Part shown: positions 1 to 14,400 of the stretch, piece after piece
Numbering within the stretch: position 1 is the first letter of the stretch
Layout: each line of letters begins with the position of its first letter
From: Sipunculus nudus
Lineage: Eukaryota > Annelida > Sipuncula > Golfingiida > Sipunculidae
Direction: 5' to 3'
Assembly: GCA_026874595.1 (NCBI GenBank)
Contig: CM049314.1
Coordinates: forward strand, 10,348,729 to 10,412,728
Length of the DNA: 64,000 nucleotides
Notes under the pieces: generated by a model
Database searches by the model: none
The model's input: only the letters and a program-made list of their open reading frames with translations
What the model was told of the DNA's origin: nothing
Position numbers and translations under genes: made by a program

Positions 1-2700
1 AGCGACAGAGAAAATCAATACAGAGTATTAATCAAAATATGTGAATGAAATTCACTCTGACATTGTTGACCAATCATACGTTAGGGGTAAAACAGTGAAA
101 GCATAATTCAGCATCTGAACCCAACACATCCACCTCTCTCTTACCCAGCAGAACCTGGAAAGATTAACTATGTGAGAGTGACAGAGACTTGAAAGGCTGC
201 CAAACACTGCTAAACACTGGACAAAGTTTAATACCAGAATGATGTTGTTAAGTTGTCCAAAAGAGGTCCAAACTTAGGGCGTTTATCCATTTCATACACA
301 AAACATGTTACAGGTGACCTTAAATTTGTTAATTATGAAATGCTAAATGAAATAAATAAAAAAGAATCTCAACATTATGATATGTCTTATTACATTTCAA
401 AAGTGATGTCAATGTTTGTATGCTACCAGTTAATATTTTAAATAAATTCAATGCACGCAACTTTAATGCACAGACTAAAACAGCAAAATTCACAATGCTG
501 AAAGCATGTGATCAAAATGAAAGAAATCAAATTCTTTTCTTTCACAGATTTCATATTTTGTATTTACCTTCTGGCATTAATGTGTCATTTAAGTGTTTGA
601 CAGCTTTGGTAAGACAGTATATAGTATTACTTTATGAACAGAGTTCAAGAATAAGAAACTGTAGCATCTCATTATCAGCAGCGCTACAAATACAAGGCCA
701 TACAAATTAGTCGCAGGTGAAGTAATGGAAAACACCATCCTAGGTTGTTAATAAGTTGATGAAGTTTGACAAGACAACCCATGCATACTTACAGAATACA
801 CATCCAGTACGGTTTGCATCCTCCGACACTATGATATTTTTTCCATGGTTAATGTTGTAGAAGCAGTATTATGTAAGGAGAGTTAAGGCGTCATACATTT
901 CATTCTGCTGCATAACAGTCAGGATTTCATTCTGATTTTGGGAAATTATAATATTTATGATATATTATTATATTTTTTCACATAAAATTTGAACCAAATA
1001 TCATTCTAATATCACTTTGCTGTTTCAATCATGAGTTATAACTTTGTAATAATTCAACAAAGCATGATGATAAAAAAGAGTTAATAAGGAATTATTTGAC
1101 TGTAAGTCTAACAATAGTGGTATTAACAATGAAAAAATACAAAAACACATACAGTGTTATCACGAGTTTGTTTTAACTATGTCTGTTATACAGCAGAATA
1201 AAGAGTATTCTAAAAAATGAAATGGTGGCCTTAACACACTGAGACATTTTATTTATATTATATTACATAACAGTGGAACAAGTTTAATACAGGTGGTGGT
1301 GAAAGAGATTGACTGGTAATCTAAAGGCAGTGCACAGTGTACTTTGAGATGTGAATTTCTTATTCAAGTAAGGTATGATACATATCAAAAGTTCAATGTG
1401 TGTTCAAAGTATGAACCATGTTGAGAAGGGTTTTATATTTCATGTCATTGTTGGAGACAGCACTTGTGTACAATAAGAAATGTTAAATCTAAGTCTTCAT
1501 ATGTGGCTTTCAAACCCCACATATGTATCTCTATGATGCTATTTCAGTTCAAATATATTTGAGAGATTGTGCACTAGACTTACAGCCTATCATAAATCAT
1601 TTCTTAAGAAACAGTACAAAATTTTTTAATGCTATTTAAAATATATCGCAAATGAAACTATTGCATGGTTCCCTTTTATCAAAAAAATTCAACAAAAGTA
1701 TCTGACACTAGTTGAACTAAAAAAAAAATCCAAGGAGCCACTGTGCAGAATGTACATTACTATGCAGACGGTCCATATGTAACAATTCATCAACTGTCAA
1801 TTATTAAACAAAATTAATACTGTTACATAATATGTTGGCATTAATGGAGCAGACCAGCATTAAAACATCTAAGAAGGTAGAAACAGGTCTGTAGTGTCTT
1901 ATAACTTGTAAGCAAAATGCTTTCATTGAAGTACAGCCCAGAAACACTAGAGCAGTATGTATATGTACTTTTAACATTACAGCATTCAGAACTGTTCTAC
2001 AGGTCCTACACACAGCACTGTCAGTATATGCAGCATTCACATATCTGTGCTGGGCATCCAGGCTTCAGTATGAGAATGACTGGATATAAAACATAAGCTA
2101 ACAGTAGGTATACTTAAACTATTAAATGATACACTGGAATCTCCCAATACAAACACCCTCAAATAACAGACACTTCTAATTAACAGGCAACTTGCATGAA
2201 CACTAAAAACGACTCATGTGGATGAAACTTTCTGAGTGAAACACACATATCATGTATGTATACAACATATGATCTTGTAATGTAAGAGCCAATTATTGGG
2301 AAATTCCAATGTCCATGCAAACATGATGGCTAATAAACTGAGAAAAATCTAACATTTAACAACACTATCAAGTTTCAACAAACATTGAAGCTATAAATAA
2401 GTATGAACATTTCATGAACCACAATATTACAACACCAATTTTAAAACCAGAACATGACTGACCTACTGAGATGCCAAAATACCATAGGAATGTTACATTC
2501 ATGACCACAGCATTACCATAGAAGCATAACCCATATGATGGTAACAACTATGAGCCTGACAACATTTACTTTTTTCCTTGGAAAATAGCAGTTACCATAG
2601 CAATACATGTAAACATTGACTGTTACCATGGAAACATATTTTGCCAAGGAAACCATCTACTGCCATGGCAATATGGCTGGTGGTAGGATGTAGTACTGAC
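1..2700 (-). other. UNC80 intron, 5' part only
   Basis: This is AT-rich intron with no exon that I could match to UNC80 and no clear mobile element. A small cluster of RFX-type X-box-like motifs lies at 2591-2672. The open frames here are short and without codon bias or homology. Confidence 0.7.
2591..2672. promoter_or_regulatory. Cluster of RFX X-box-like motifs
   Basis: Imperfect palindromes close to the RFX factor consensus GTTRCCATGGYAAC occur at 2591 (GTTACCATAGCAAT), 2622 (GTTACCATGGAAAC), 2643 (GCCAAGGAAAC) and 2661 (TGCCATGGCAAT). RFX factors act in ciliated and other neurons. The motif match is seen; any activity is inference. Confidence 0.35.
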
Positions 2701-2799
2701 CTCTTGTATGGGGAACTGTGAGGGGATGCTGGTCAGATCTGGGCCGTGTATAATAATCTTCTTGGCACTTGGCACATTAGCTGTGATCAGCAAGGTTGG
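2701..2799 (-). CDS. UNC80: UNC80 exon 30 (last in window)
   Basis: The acceptor is GTTTCCAG|CCA and the donor is CAAGAG|GTCAGT; 33 codons, phase 0 to 0. LLITANVPSAKKIIIHGPDL, then TSIPSQFPIQE, matching vertebrate LLVTASMPGTKTLVVHG and IPTQLPVHE. The next expected exon (vertebrate DTQFEALLKECLEF) was not found before position 1. Confidence 0.95.
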
Positions 2800-5700
2800 C
2801 TGGAAACCAAACAGAAAGTACCCATTGTAAGTAAACTTGATCGTAAAATGATTATTACAAGCTTAAATTATCATATGCCAATTGATGACCGCTCTTTCCA
2901 AAACAAAACAGACCATCTATTTCATACACCATTTTGAAATTTTATAACAAACAATATATATTAAGAAAATATTGATAAATACACACAAGTGCACATGTAT
3001 CCTCTGTTATAAGTGGTACATGTCACTGTAACTAAGGCAGAAAAGTTTTAATATAATAATAACTGTAATAAACCATATTTTAAACTGATCATGGATATAT
3101 ATGATAAGAGATCATGAACATGAACGTACATCACACTGCTCCTTCTTCAGAGTCTGCTTCAGATCCTTGAATGAGATGCCATTAACACTCGGGACAATCT
3201 GGAATCCAAAATTTATATTTTTATCACACATCATTACATGTGAATCACCTTAACACCAATCCGAAAGGGCAAGTGCCAAAGGTTCTTTACAATTGAGGTG
3301 TCTAAACCCAGGAGACATGTTCTTCCAGACGGGTATTAATTCTTACATTAACTCTTACAGTATTGATGCAACATAATTCTGGATGAGTGTTATTCACTGC
3401 CAGCTTTGTTTTAGTTTGACTGTGTACTGTAACTGATGCATGACCTGCATAACACACAACATATCATAAACAAGGATACTGATAACATCATTATATAGCC
3501 TTTTTTCAAGCAGGTGAAATCATTGCATGAGCCACAATGTCATTTAGACCACATTTTTGCCCTAGCTTGGCTTGAAGCCAAGGCATATAGCTGAAAGGTT
3601 TGATAAACCTCCACCCATGTCCCAGCCCCTGTAACACTGTCTCATCTGCCTCAGAATGGAATGAGCTGTCTTACCTGCCATAGAATGGACAAAGCTGTAT
3701 TAACTCTTACAGTATTGATGCAACATAATTCTGGATGAGTGTTATTCACTGCCAGCTTTGTTTAAGTTTGACTGTGTACTGTAACTGATGCATGACCTGC
3801 ATAACACACAACATATCATAAACAAGGATACTGATAACATCATTATATAGCCTTTTTTCAAGCAGGTGAAATCATTGCATGAGCCACAATGTCATTTAGA
3901 CCACATTTTGCCCTAGCTTTGCTTGAAGCCAAGGCATATAGCTGAAAGGTTTGATAAACCTCCACCCATGTCCCAGCCCCTGTAACCCTGTCTCATCTGC
4001 CTCAGAATGGAATGAGCAGTCTTACCTGCCATAGAATGGACAAAGCTGTCTTACCTGCCATAGAATGGACAGAGCTGTCTTACCTGCCATAGAAAGGACA
4101 GAGCTGGCATACCTGCCATAGAATGGACATAGCTGTCTCATCTGTCTCAGAATGGACAGAGCTGTCTTACCTGCCACAGAATGGACAGGGCTGTCTTACC
4201 TGCCATAGAATGGACAGAGTTGTTTTACCTGCCACAGAATGGACAGAGCTGTCTTATCTGCCACCAAACAGAGAGAGTTGCCTTACCTGCTACAGAATGG
4301 ACAGAGCTGTCTCATCTGCCTCAGAACTGACAGAGCTGTTTTACCTGCCACAGAATGGACAGGGCTGTCTTACCTGCCACAGAATGGACAGAGTTGTTTT
4401 ACCTGCCACAGAATGGACAGGGCTGTCTTACCTGCCACAGAATGGACAGAGCCTGGTTGATAGCTTCCTGTCCTCCCTCAGCAGGTGATCTCACATAGAA
4501 CATGATAAAACCAACCTGTAAGATACAATAATAAGTCTCATGTTGTGAAAATTATATTGTAAAATCAAATTCATGGATTGTTTCTCACTGAATATCAAAA
4601 GCTCAAAGTTCATTAATGTATAATATATATTAGACAATGCTTATGACTTGCCCACTGAATTTTAATACATCCCTTGTGGTGTAGTTTAATCTTGAAGTAC
4701 TGATTTCACAAACATTTAGTTCAACTAGAATATGGGTAGTCGACAAGTGAAAATCTTAGTAGGACGGGTGAAGTGAGGCATGGATTGAGTGGCAAGGGGA
4801 AACAGAGTGAGATGTGTTGTATAAACATAAACATGATTGTAGGTGGTGCCATCTGTTATTTGAAAGAGAAACTATCCAAGATGTATACGTATGCAAAATT
4901 TCAGGTGGATAAGTCAAACCACTGCTGAGATATGAATGATTTTAACCCTAGGCAGAAGAACAGATGGACACCTTGCAAAAATAATTGTTAGTTGGGCAAC
5001 TTAATTTATATAGGCTGAAGAGCAATGTAAGATCTATAGTCATGCAAAATTTCAGGCCTACATGTCAAACCAATGCTGAGATATTAGCATGGATGTCTGC
5101 AGCGTAAATGTGAATGTAGGTGTGCCACCTGCCACAAACTTGAGCAAGCTATCCAAGATGTATACCCATGCAAAATTTTAGGAAGATAAGTCAAACCACT
5201 GACGAGATATGAGTGATTTTAAGCCACAGCAGACAAACAGATGGATGCTGTGTAAAAATGGTTGCTGGTGGTGCCACCAGTTTTATGTATGATATAAAGC
5301 TACCCAAAAGCTAAACTGGTGCAAAATTTCAGCATGATTGGTCAAACAAGTAACTGGGTCAAGTTTCAGAAAAATCAGTCCAGTGGTCTCAGAGGAGTTC
5401 TCTGGACACGATGCAGCAGTGGCGGTAACCCCATAGTATCCCTAAAACTTTGTTTTGGCAGATACAATTATTACAGAGTTAACCCCTTGTAACCCCCTTG
5501 TGTCAAGATAATGAGTACTCCAAGGATGTAACAAGGTGTTATTGTTACTCTCTCCAACTTTGCATTATCATTTTGGATTTTTCTTTCTTGCTGGCTCTTG
5601 GGATGGACTTTCAGGTGTGTTAAGATGCCCCTATACATTCCTAACCCTGTCTTCATGGAAGTTTTTAGGACCTTGGGATAATATAAGGCCGAGGTTCCAC

Positions 5701-8700
5701 TTATACATCTTACTCTTCAACACACAGTTCAGTTAAGGTAAGATCTAGTTGTTAAATTATATTAAACAAGGGACCCATGGGTCACGGCGCTCAGCTGATC
5801 GTGATTGGACTATAAATGTTTCTCCACTGTGATACTATATCGAGTCGATAAAGCTTATGAATATCATGTACATGTTGGGCTATTATAAAGGAATGTAATG
5901 TAATATGTGAGTAAATGATAAATGAAATTACCTGACTGATGGATTAATATAGTCAAATAAAGTGGTTTATTTTTTATTTATTTAGGACGGGTTGAAAATT
6001 GTGATATATTTGAGCAAATATGAATGCAATGACAGCAGTAATAAGCAGTAGTAGAATGATGATAAGGCTATTTGTTGAAGGATCTAAAGTGTATGGTAGT
6101 CTGCAAGCGTTCAATTTGACAGATATGATGTTATGATTAACTATGCTGATGAAGTGATTTATGAATATGTGACTGTATTACACAATATCTCTTTAGTCTT
6201 GACAAGGTACATTATTGTGATGCCCACTATGTCTACATATTACACAATATTGACATAATTTCTGGCATGTACATAGGTACCTATGGACGAATAGTTATAC
6301 AAAATATTAAAGTATGAATATATCTGATTCATCTTGTTCTTGCTTACTGAGGCTAACTTTGGGATGGGGTTCGGAGAAGGGAAAAGTGAGGGCAGCACGA
6401 AGGTGGATGTAGAAATATTCTATTGTAATGTTTTTCATTTATATAAGAATATGAAAAGCTAAGAGGAAAGGGGCCCTCCTACTTGGTTATAGTAAAGTTC
6501 TAAATATATGATTGCAAACTAATACAAGACTGTCATGAAGAAAAACAGTAAAAGTTTTGAGATACTGTGTTGCATACGAAAATTTACAGATGGACAGGCA
6601 AGTGGACAGAATCGACTAATACCTTTATTTCACTTTCAAGAGAATAATGCATTTAAGTTTATACATAATCCTATTTTTTTAAGCAGATCCACTTTTTCCA
6701 TTAAGAAGTTTTTATCTGAATCATTTTTTTATTAACAGGTTTATAAATTTTTAATTAAAAAACCTGAAAATATAAGTTAAAATATTAGAATTGTTGCAAA
6801 AGTTGCAATCATTACATATACAGAGTAAAAAACATTGGGTCATATTATGCATACACATATATTTTATTATTTTTAAATCATAAATGTTTAAACTGATTTT
6901 AAAAGAAAATAATGCCACAACATGGCATCTACAAGAATATTCCTTGAATCACTATTAAAAAGTTTTGCACATTGGAGTTTTCAGGACATGCTTAATTTTA
7001 TTCACCAAAATAAAATAAAAGTAAATTTGATAAAATAAAACATCTTTTCAAATAAAGTATACACACTGTTGGTTGAATGAGGGACAAACAATATCATTGT
7101 GCTTATTACTATCCCAGTTTTAATTAATTACTGGAATTAATAGTCAATTTCACACCTGGTGAAGTTTTTACTCTTCTGAAGTAAGGAATTACTTATCTCA
7201 TGAACATCCACACTTTCACAGCAATACACCACTTTGTGATCAATTAAATGTACACTTTAATCATTGTAACCCTGGTGGTTCAATACAAAATCTAAAATGT
7301 AGCATGTCCAAGAATAAAATAAAATACAGAAAAATTATAACATTCATCTAGTTTATGCACCAGCTGGGGGGATGAGTGCAGGGCAGAGGGGAAGCCTGCT
7401 AGTAGTGGCCAAGCTGGGCCAAGGTAAGCTGCCTGGGGTGGGTTACATAATGCAAGTGAAGGCTGTACTACTAGGTGGGCTAGATGTAAACAACACTTGA
7501 CATGCTGTATGAAAATATGAATAAAAGCTATTCATTCCAATCAATTTCTTTTGAAAGTTCAGATTTTAAAAGATTTAATCCTTATGCATATATGCTGGGA
7601 AAATTAAATCAACAGTGCAAAAGTTGGACAAAATTTAAGGTATTGATTTTTTATTTATGCTAATAACTTGAAAAATTTGCAAAATTCAGATCTAATTTTG
7701 GGTAAACAATTGAATCTTGATTATATAAAGTTATATTCCTGAAAAAAAGTCTCTAGGTTCAGCAATTCTCATGTTAGGTGAGTAAATATATTTCCTGATT
7801 TTTTAAAAAATTGCATTGTTTTGGCCCATAACTTAAAATAATACCCAATACTGACATAATTTTTGGTATGTTCATAGAAAATGTATAAAAGAATGTGAAT
7901 ACTAAATACGATCAAAAACAGATCAGTGGTTTTGATATTAGGCAGCCTTGAAGTGTAACAATGGTTTTTTTTTATGGAAAACAGAGTTTTTTTCCTTAAT
8001 ATCTCAAAGGAACAAAGTCCTAATGACCCAATTTTCGGTATGGTAGGAGATTTTGGGGACATCTAAAATTATGTCAACAGCCTGGGGAGCATAGAGATGT
8101 GCACTGAATGACCTACAGTCATCAAAGTGGACTGCATGACAATGTAAGGGAATACATCAAGAGCCTCCAAAAAAATTCAATAACTAGCCTAATTTTGCAG
8201 CTTTTATTTTCAAATTTCAGATTTTAACAGATTAAATCCTGATGTATACATGGTGTGAAAATTAAATCCAAAGTACATTCAGGAAAAAAATGTGCCATGG
8301 CCAAAGTTGGGCAAAATTTTAGGTACCAATTTTATATTTTTGCCAATATTTAAAAAAATTTAACAGATTTTGATCTAATTTTTGGTATAAAATTAAATTT
8401 TGATTAATTAAAGTTGTATTACTGGAAAAAAGTCCCTACCTTTAACACTTTTGGTCTTAAGTGATCAAATATCTTCCTGATTTTTTTACAAAGTCCATTA
8501 TGTTAGGGCCCATAACTTTTTTAAATTATATAATACTGACTTCATATCTGGCATGTACATAGAAACTATATAGAGGAATATTTATGGTAAATATGATGAA
8601 AACCAGATGAGAAGTTTTGATATTAGGCAGTCGTGAAGTATGAAAATAGATTTCTAATAAAAAATTGAGGTTTTTCCTTAATATCTCAAAGGAACGAAGT

Positions 8701-11430
8701 CCTATTGACCCAATTTTTGGCATGGTAGGAGATTATGGGGACATCTAACTGTATGCCGAAATTCAGATTCGTAGGTCCAACGGTGTCGAAACGTGCCAGT
8801 CTTACGGACGGACATCCAGAAGGACAGACAGACGGACAGACAGACGGACGGACGACGGACAATGGACCATGACTATAGCTCAGATGACTTATAGTCAGCT
8901 GAGCTAAAAATAAATGAGGATCGATTACTAATTGATTATTTTTTTGTATTTTTAATATTACCATGAAATCTTCTGCTCAGGAATATACCTCATATATTGA
9001 CCAAGTCAACTGAGCCTGACTTGGACATCGTGCTGAAAAGTTGAGGAAACAGCCAGGCTGTTTACATTGTTCTCTGCACAAGGTTCAGTTTTAACGCTTT
9101 TTGCCATTTTGTGCCTTGTCTTTCTTATATCCCTTCCACAATCAGAATATTTTATCAGGATAATATGATTTATTTGGATATGCATCCAAAATTGTAAGTG
9201 ACTGATTTATTATGCAGAAAGCAACCAATTTAATATTTTATGAAAGAAAAATGAACAATCATTGATGGCACAGCACTACTGTCCAGACAAATATTTCTTG
9301 GCCAAAATTTCCCATTCAGCAGAATAATATGCTACTAATATACATTTAAAGGACTAGTAAGGTATAGGGACTCACAATGTAGTTGAAGAGGGTGTGTGCT
9401 GTCTGGGCTGGCAGCTCACTCAGGTGGTAAAGCAGCTTCCTCAGCACGTAGATCAGCTCCTCCTGTACAATACAGTAAACAATCAGCTCAGTTATATACC
9501 TTATACCGCTCTAAGGCTCCATGGTGTGATACCTATATGTCAGCTTTGTAGTCACACACTATCAGATTCAAAGTGCAGGTCAAAGTCAAAGCCACTGAGT
9601 CCAATCCTGATGCCAATTCCTTGAGAATGGAGTCAAAATTCACCTTCATTATATGTATTACAAGGACACTGTTTCATTCTTCATATGTACAAGTGGACAA
9701 CTGTAGGGTATTGTTACATCTTTCAACACACAGCTTAAGGCAGACATTATATAACTAAATCTTACCTGTTTATCTCTGTTGGTGAGTTTTTCTAGGAAGG
9801 TTCTGAGGAACAAGGCTGGTTCCTCGACCAGGCAGCCCCAGATCACCTTTTCTGCAACCTCAGACACTACAAATACACATATACACAGAATCAAAAACAT
9901 AGTCCCACCACAACAAACACATGTACACACAGAATCAAAAACATAGTCCCACCACTACAAACACATGTACACACAGAATCAAAAACATCATAGTCCCACC
10001 ACTACAAACACATGTACACACAGAATCAAAAACATCATAGTCCCACCACTACAAACACATGTTCATACAGAATCAAAAACATAGTCCCACCACTACAAAC
10101 ACATGTACACACAGAATCAAAAACATAGTCCCACCACTACAAACACATGTACACACAGAATCAAAAGCATAGTCCCACCACTATAAACACATGTACACAC
10201 AGAATCAAAAACATCATAGTCCCTCCACTGCAGCATGAACGTGAATGAAGCTGGCGCCACCTGTCATAAAATCAAGAAAGCTATCCAGGATGTATACGCA
10301 TGCCAAATTACAGATAATTTGGTCAAACCACTGCAGAGATTTGAGTGATTTTAACCCAGGGCAGACAAACAGATGGACGCTGTGCAAAAATGGCTGCAGG
10401 TGGCGCCACCATTTTTGTGTATGTTATAAAGCTATCCAAAGGCTACATTTGTGTAAAATTTTTTTCCTGATTGGTCAAAAGAGTCTGGAGATATAAGCAT
10501 GGATGTCTAGAGCATGAACGTGAATGTAGGTGGCGCCACCTGTCATAAAATCAAGAAAGCTGTGCGGGATGTATAAGCATGCTGAATTTCAGGTAATTTG
10601 GTCAAACCACTGCAGAGATATGAGTGATTTTAACCCAAGGCAGAAGAACAGATGGACACTGTGCAAACATGGTTGCAGGAGGCGCCACCTTTTATGTGTA
10701 TGTTATAAAGCTATCCAAGTGCTACATTTGTGTAAAAATTTTTTCCTGATCGGTCAAACGGTTCCGGAGATACGTGGATTTATGTGTGGAAACAGACGCA
10801 CAAACAGACGCTGGGCAGAGAGGAAAGGTCAGAGGTCAAGGCCACTTGGTTAGGCACCAGTTCACATGTGACCCGATAATTTGTGTAAATTTCGGAAAAA
10901 TTGGTCCAGTAGTCTCAGAGGAGTTTTCTGGAAACGAATGCGGCGGCGGCAGAACCCGGTCAAAAACATAGTATCCGCAAAACTTCGTTTTTGCGGATAC
11001 AATAAATTTGAAAGAAATATCACCAAAAATAAGGTGGACAGGGTACTGGAACAGAGTATAATGCAATTCATTTCAGAATAGCCAGTTTCTGGTAAACAGG
11101 TCAAAGTCTTCTTTAAAACAACAAAAATGTAACAAATCTACACTATATATTATTCCCAAAGAAAAACCACCTGTCTAGTCATCTCCATACCTTACCTGCC
11201 ACCCCATCCAAGTTGACCTCCAGGTCATCCAGCAGGTGGATGATGGGAATGGCTGCCATACAGATGCATGATGGGAAGACATGCTGGGCCAGCTGGAGGT
11301 GCTGGGAGTGCACGTGTTCTCCTTTCTCCTCGTCTCCTACAAACGCATTCACAAACACTGTCAACGTGGCTTCACTTCAGAAACTATAACCATATGTTTA
11401 TAATGAATATTCAGTCATATACTAATATTG

Positions 11431-11491
<61 letters not shown>

Positions 11492-14400
11492 TTTTTAAAA
11501 TTAGTTTATACAGGAATTTGAACTTTCAATTAAGATGACAATGAATGTGGACATCTGTTATTTACCCTTAGCTATTTTGTTACTGAAAAAATATTGCTGT
11601 GCATGAAAAAGGAAGGTCCATTTTTTAAGGAAGGTCCATTTGCATTATGTATGTGAATAAGTTATATTTTTATCATGGCTTATTCTTGAAAAAAAATAAA
11701 CACAAACAATTCCCATCATGAAGTTCAAATAAAGAGTTTTTAAAGTCGACAAAAAGGTTGGAAAACGGCAAAGGAAAAATAGGTGGATAAAATGACATCA
11801 TTAAGTCATAATGTGGCAAAAATGAGGTTTCTTAAAACGGCAAATCTCTGGTTTTTGTTATATCTGATATACCTGCAGTGAAATACAATTATCAACTTAA
11901 TTTCTGATTGCTGCATCCACACTAACTTAAGCTGACTGAGGATAGTCTTTGTATAGAAGCTGCTCAGCGAAAATACATGTTTTGTTTCTAAAGATAAACA
12001 TAAAATACATTTATTAGCAAGAAACTATGTGTTTTTGTTAACAACTGGTTTTCATCATTATTTTAAATCTATAGCTTGTCTTTTATACAATGTTCATCAT
12101 GTTACATCTGTGACCTCAAAAATGATTCTTGCAAATTGTGTTTAGATAAATTATATCTTTTAGCTGCAACTCTTTAAAATAGCAGGATCATACACCAATA
12201 TAATAAAAATCATAAGTTGTAAAAGAAAGGATGGCATTATTGGTTTCATTTTCTATACCTACAGTGAATGGGACAAACCTAGGTTAAGAATTGTGCTTTT
12301 ATTAACATAAACACAGAAAATATTGATAAATGGAAAATCTGGGTTTTAAAGATCACATCATTCAATCCCTGGATTTGCATATTGTCTAACTGGAAATCCA
12401 TTGGGTTAAGTCTATGGGAATATAAAACTCCATTGAAATATAAGATGTTAATCATCATACTGAATTCGCAATTCACAGAAGAATTTCATATAATCTTGTA
12501 TAATCAAAATTTTTTTCTTATTCTTTTCACAAGCAAATCTGAATAATTCATGCAGACCACTTCCACTTATCATAAAAACTGTTCAAAAGGGAAAGTCATT
12601 TGATAATTCAATACAAAATATTTCAAAACAAAACAATTTAAAGAAATAGCAATCTTCATCAGAAAAGAGGTATTCAATACAACATTATCTGACAGGGTAC
12701 AATTTCTTGACCACTGGATTAGATAATACAAAATATTTAAATCGAGAAGGATCAAAAGTCAAAAAAGGGATATTGACGGTTGCTACTGGAGTGTGCAAAA
12801 GCAAGGTCTTGAAAGGTCACAAAACAACATGATACACTAAAACCAGACTGCACCCAAGGACCCAGCACAGACAAAGTTACAAAGCCAACGGGTGGTCAAT
12901 ACTTCTAGTGAAGCTCGGGAGCCACGAGGGATAAGTCGCTAAAAAGACTTTACACATCAGAATGGTGACAAGAAATGGTGACATCGAATTGTGCTGTACA
13001 TAAGAAATAGTGGTGAAAGGGGAAAAATACTCAGTTTATACAAACCAACTTTTTTGTGTTCTTTGCAAATGACATCATTACTGCCAATTTGGCACAGTTC
13101 AGCAGAGGTCGCACACACTGAAATCTCAGTGGCTTGGTTTTGCTTCATAATCCATATTGGGTTTAACATTACTATCTACTTACATATAAAATTCATTGCT
13201 AAATGGTTTAGAAAAATCAACAATAAAAACTCAAACAAATTTAATCAGTCATTAGCATTAAAAAAATTCTTAGTATAATTACTAAGAATTTTACAGTTTT
13301 GAAAAATGTAAAATTATGTGCACAAAAATATTTTTCCCTCTACCAAAAACTTCTGAAAATTAACATAAAATCTAAGTTCTCTCCAAACACATTAAAACAT
13401 CATATAAAAATAAGTTTATTTCATAATTGTATTATGTTTCTGAACAGACGGCTGCTAATATATACAGTAAGGCATCTGATAAAATTGTATAATATCTGCA
13501 GTTTTGTCTACCTTCAAGAATAATATTTGGTTTCTGAGTAATATATCTCAAAGGATCATCTTTTGCCAACTAGATTTACTTGACGTGTGAGATTTAACAG
13601 AATAACCTGCTTAATTTCAAGAACTCATTTTCTGTATTTATAATATTATTACAGCAACAGTACACATAAACGAATATGTAGGCAAATCTCTGAATCTCAA
13701 ACAAAATAAACTTATTTAAAGCTGAAAACAGTTTTATTTGATAAAAAAATGAAACAAATATTTCCACCACTTTGACACCTGAGCTGACCAAAATACTGCT
13801 CCCTGAAAAAAACCTTTACAGCTCAAAGAAAAAAAGTGTTAAAAACACCATGCCTATTCTATCATCCATGCAAATCATACATGCTTAATTCATGATCACT
13901 TCATTTTATTTAATTCTGATGTATGTACTTCTGAAGTTTTCATTCAAAGCTTCAAAATTAAGCATCTCAAACTGTACATTAAAATACATAAAAAGGGTCT
14001 CATAAAAAGAAATGTTCCTTGAGAATAAATCCAGCCAACGCTATTTACATTGCATGCCTTTTCAGTTCCTCCACAGCTCTTCCTGAGCTGTCATTAATTG
14101 GCTCTGATTGGTCAACATGTTTTACTTCTCTTGCCCTGATTGGTCAACATGTTTTACTTCTCTTGCCCTGATTGGTCAACATGTTTTACTTCTCTTGCCT
14201 TGATTGGTCAACATGTATTATTTCTCTGGCTCTGATTCATCAATAGGTATTACAGCAGAGTGTCATATATCCGAAGACCGTTTATTCAAAAAATTGTTCA
14301 TCCAAAATAAAAACCTGAGAACCAAAAATTTAACCGTTAATCTGAAGTCTGATAAATGAAAAATTCCGCAAAAAATGGTAAAAAAAGATCATCTAATTCA

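Noticed and set aside
110-165. Possible microexon between TTTCCAG and GGTAAGAG on the minus strand
   Set aside because: Only about 10 nt, no family match; likely chance.
785-850. Possible small exon (donor CT|GTAAGT on the minus strand)
   Set aside because: Its translation does not resemble the next UNC80 segment (DTQFEALLKECLEF) and no convincing acceptor precedes it.
4123-4488. Two overlapping plus-strand repeat-protein frames
   Set aside because: They are antisense to the exon 28 donor minisatellite and only reflect its 29-bp period.
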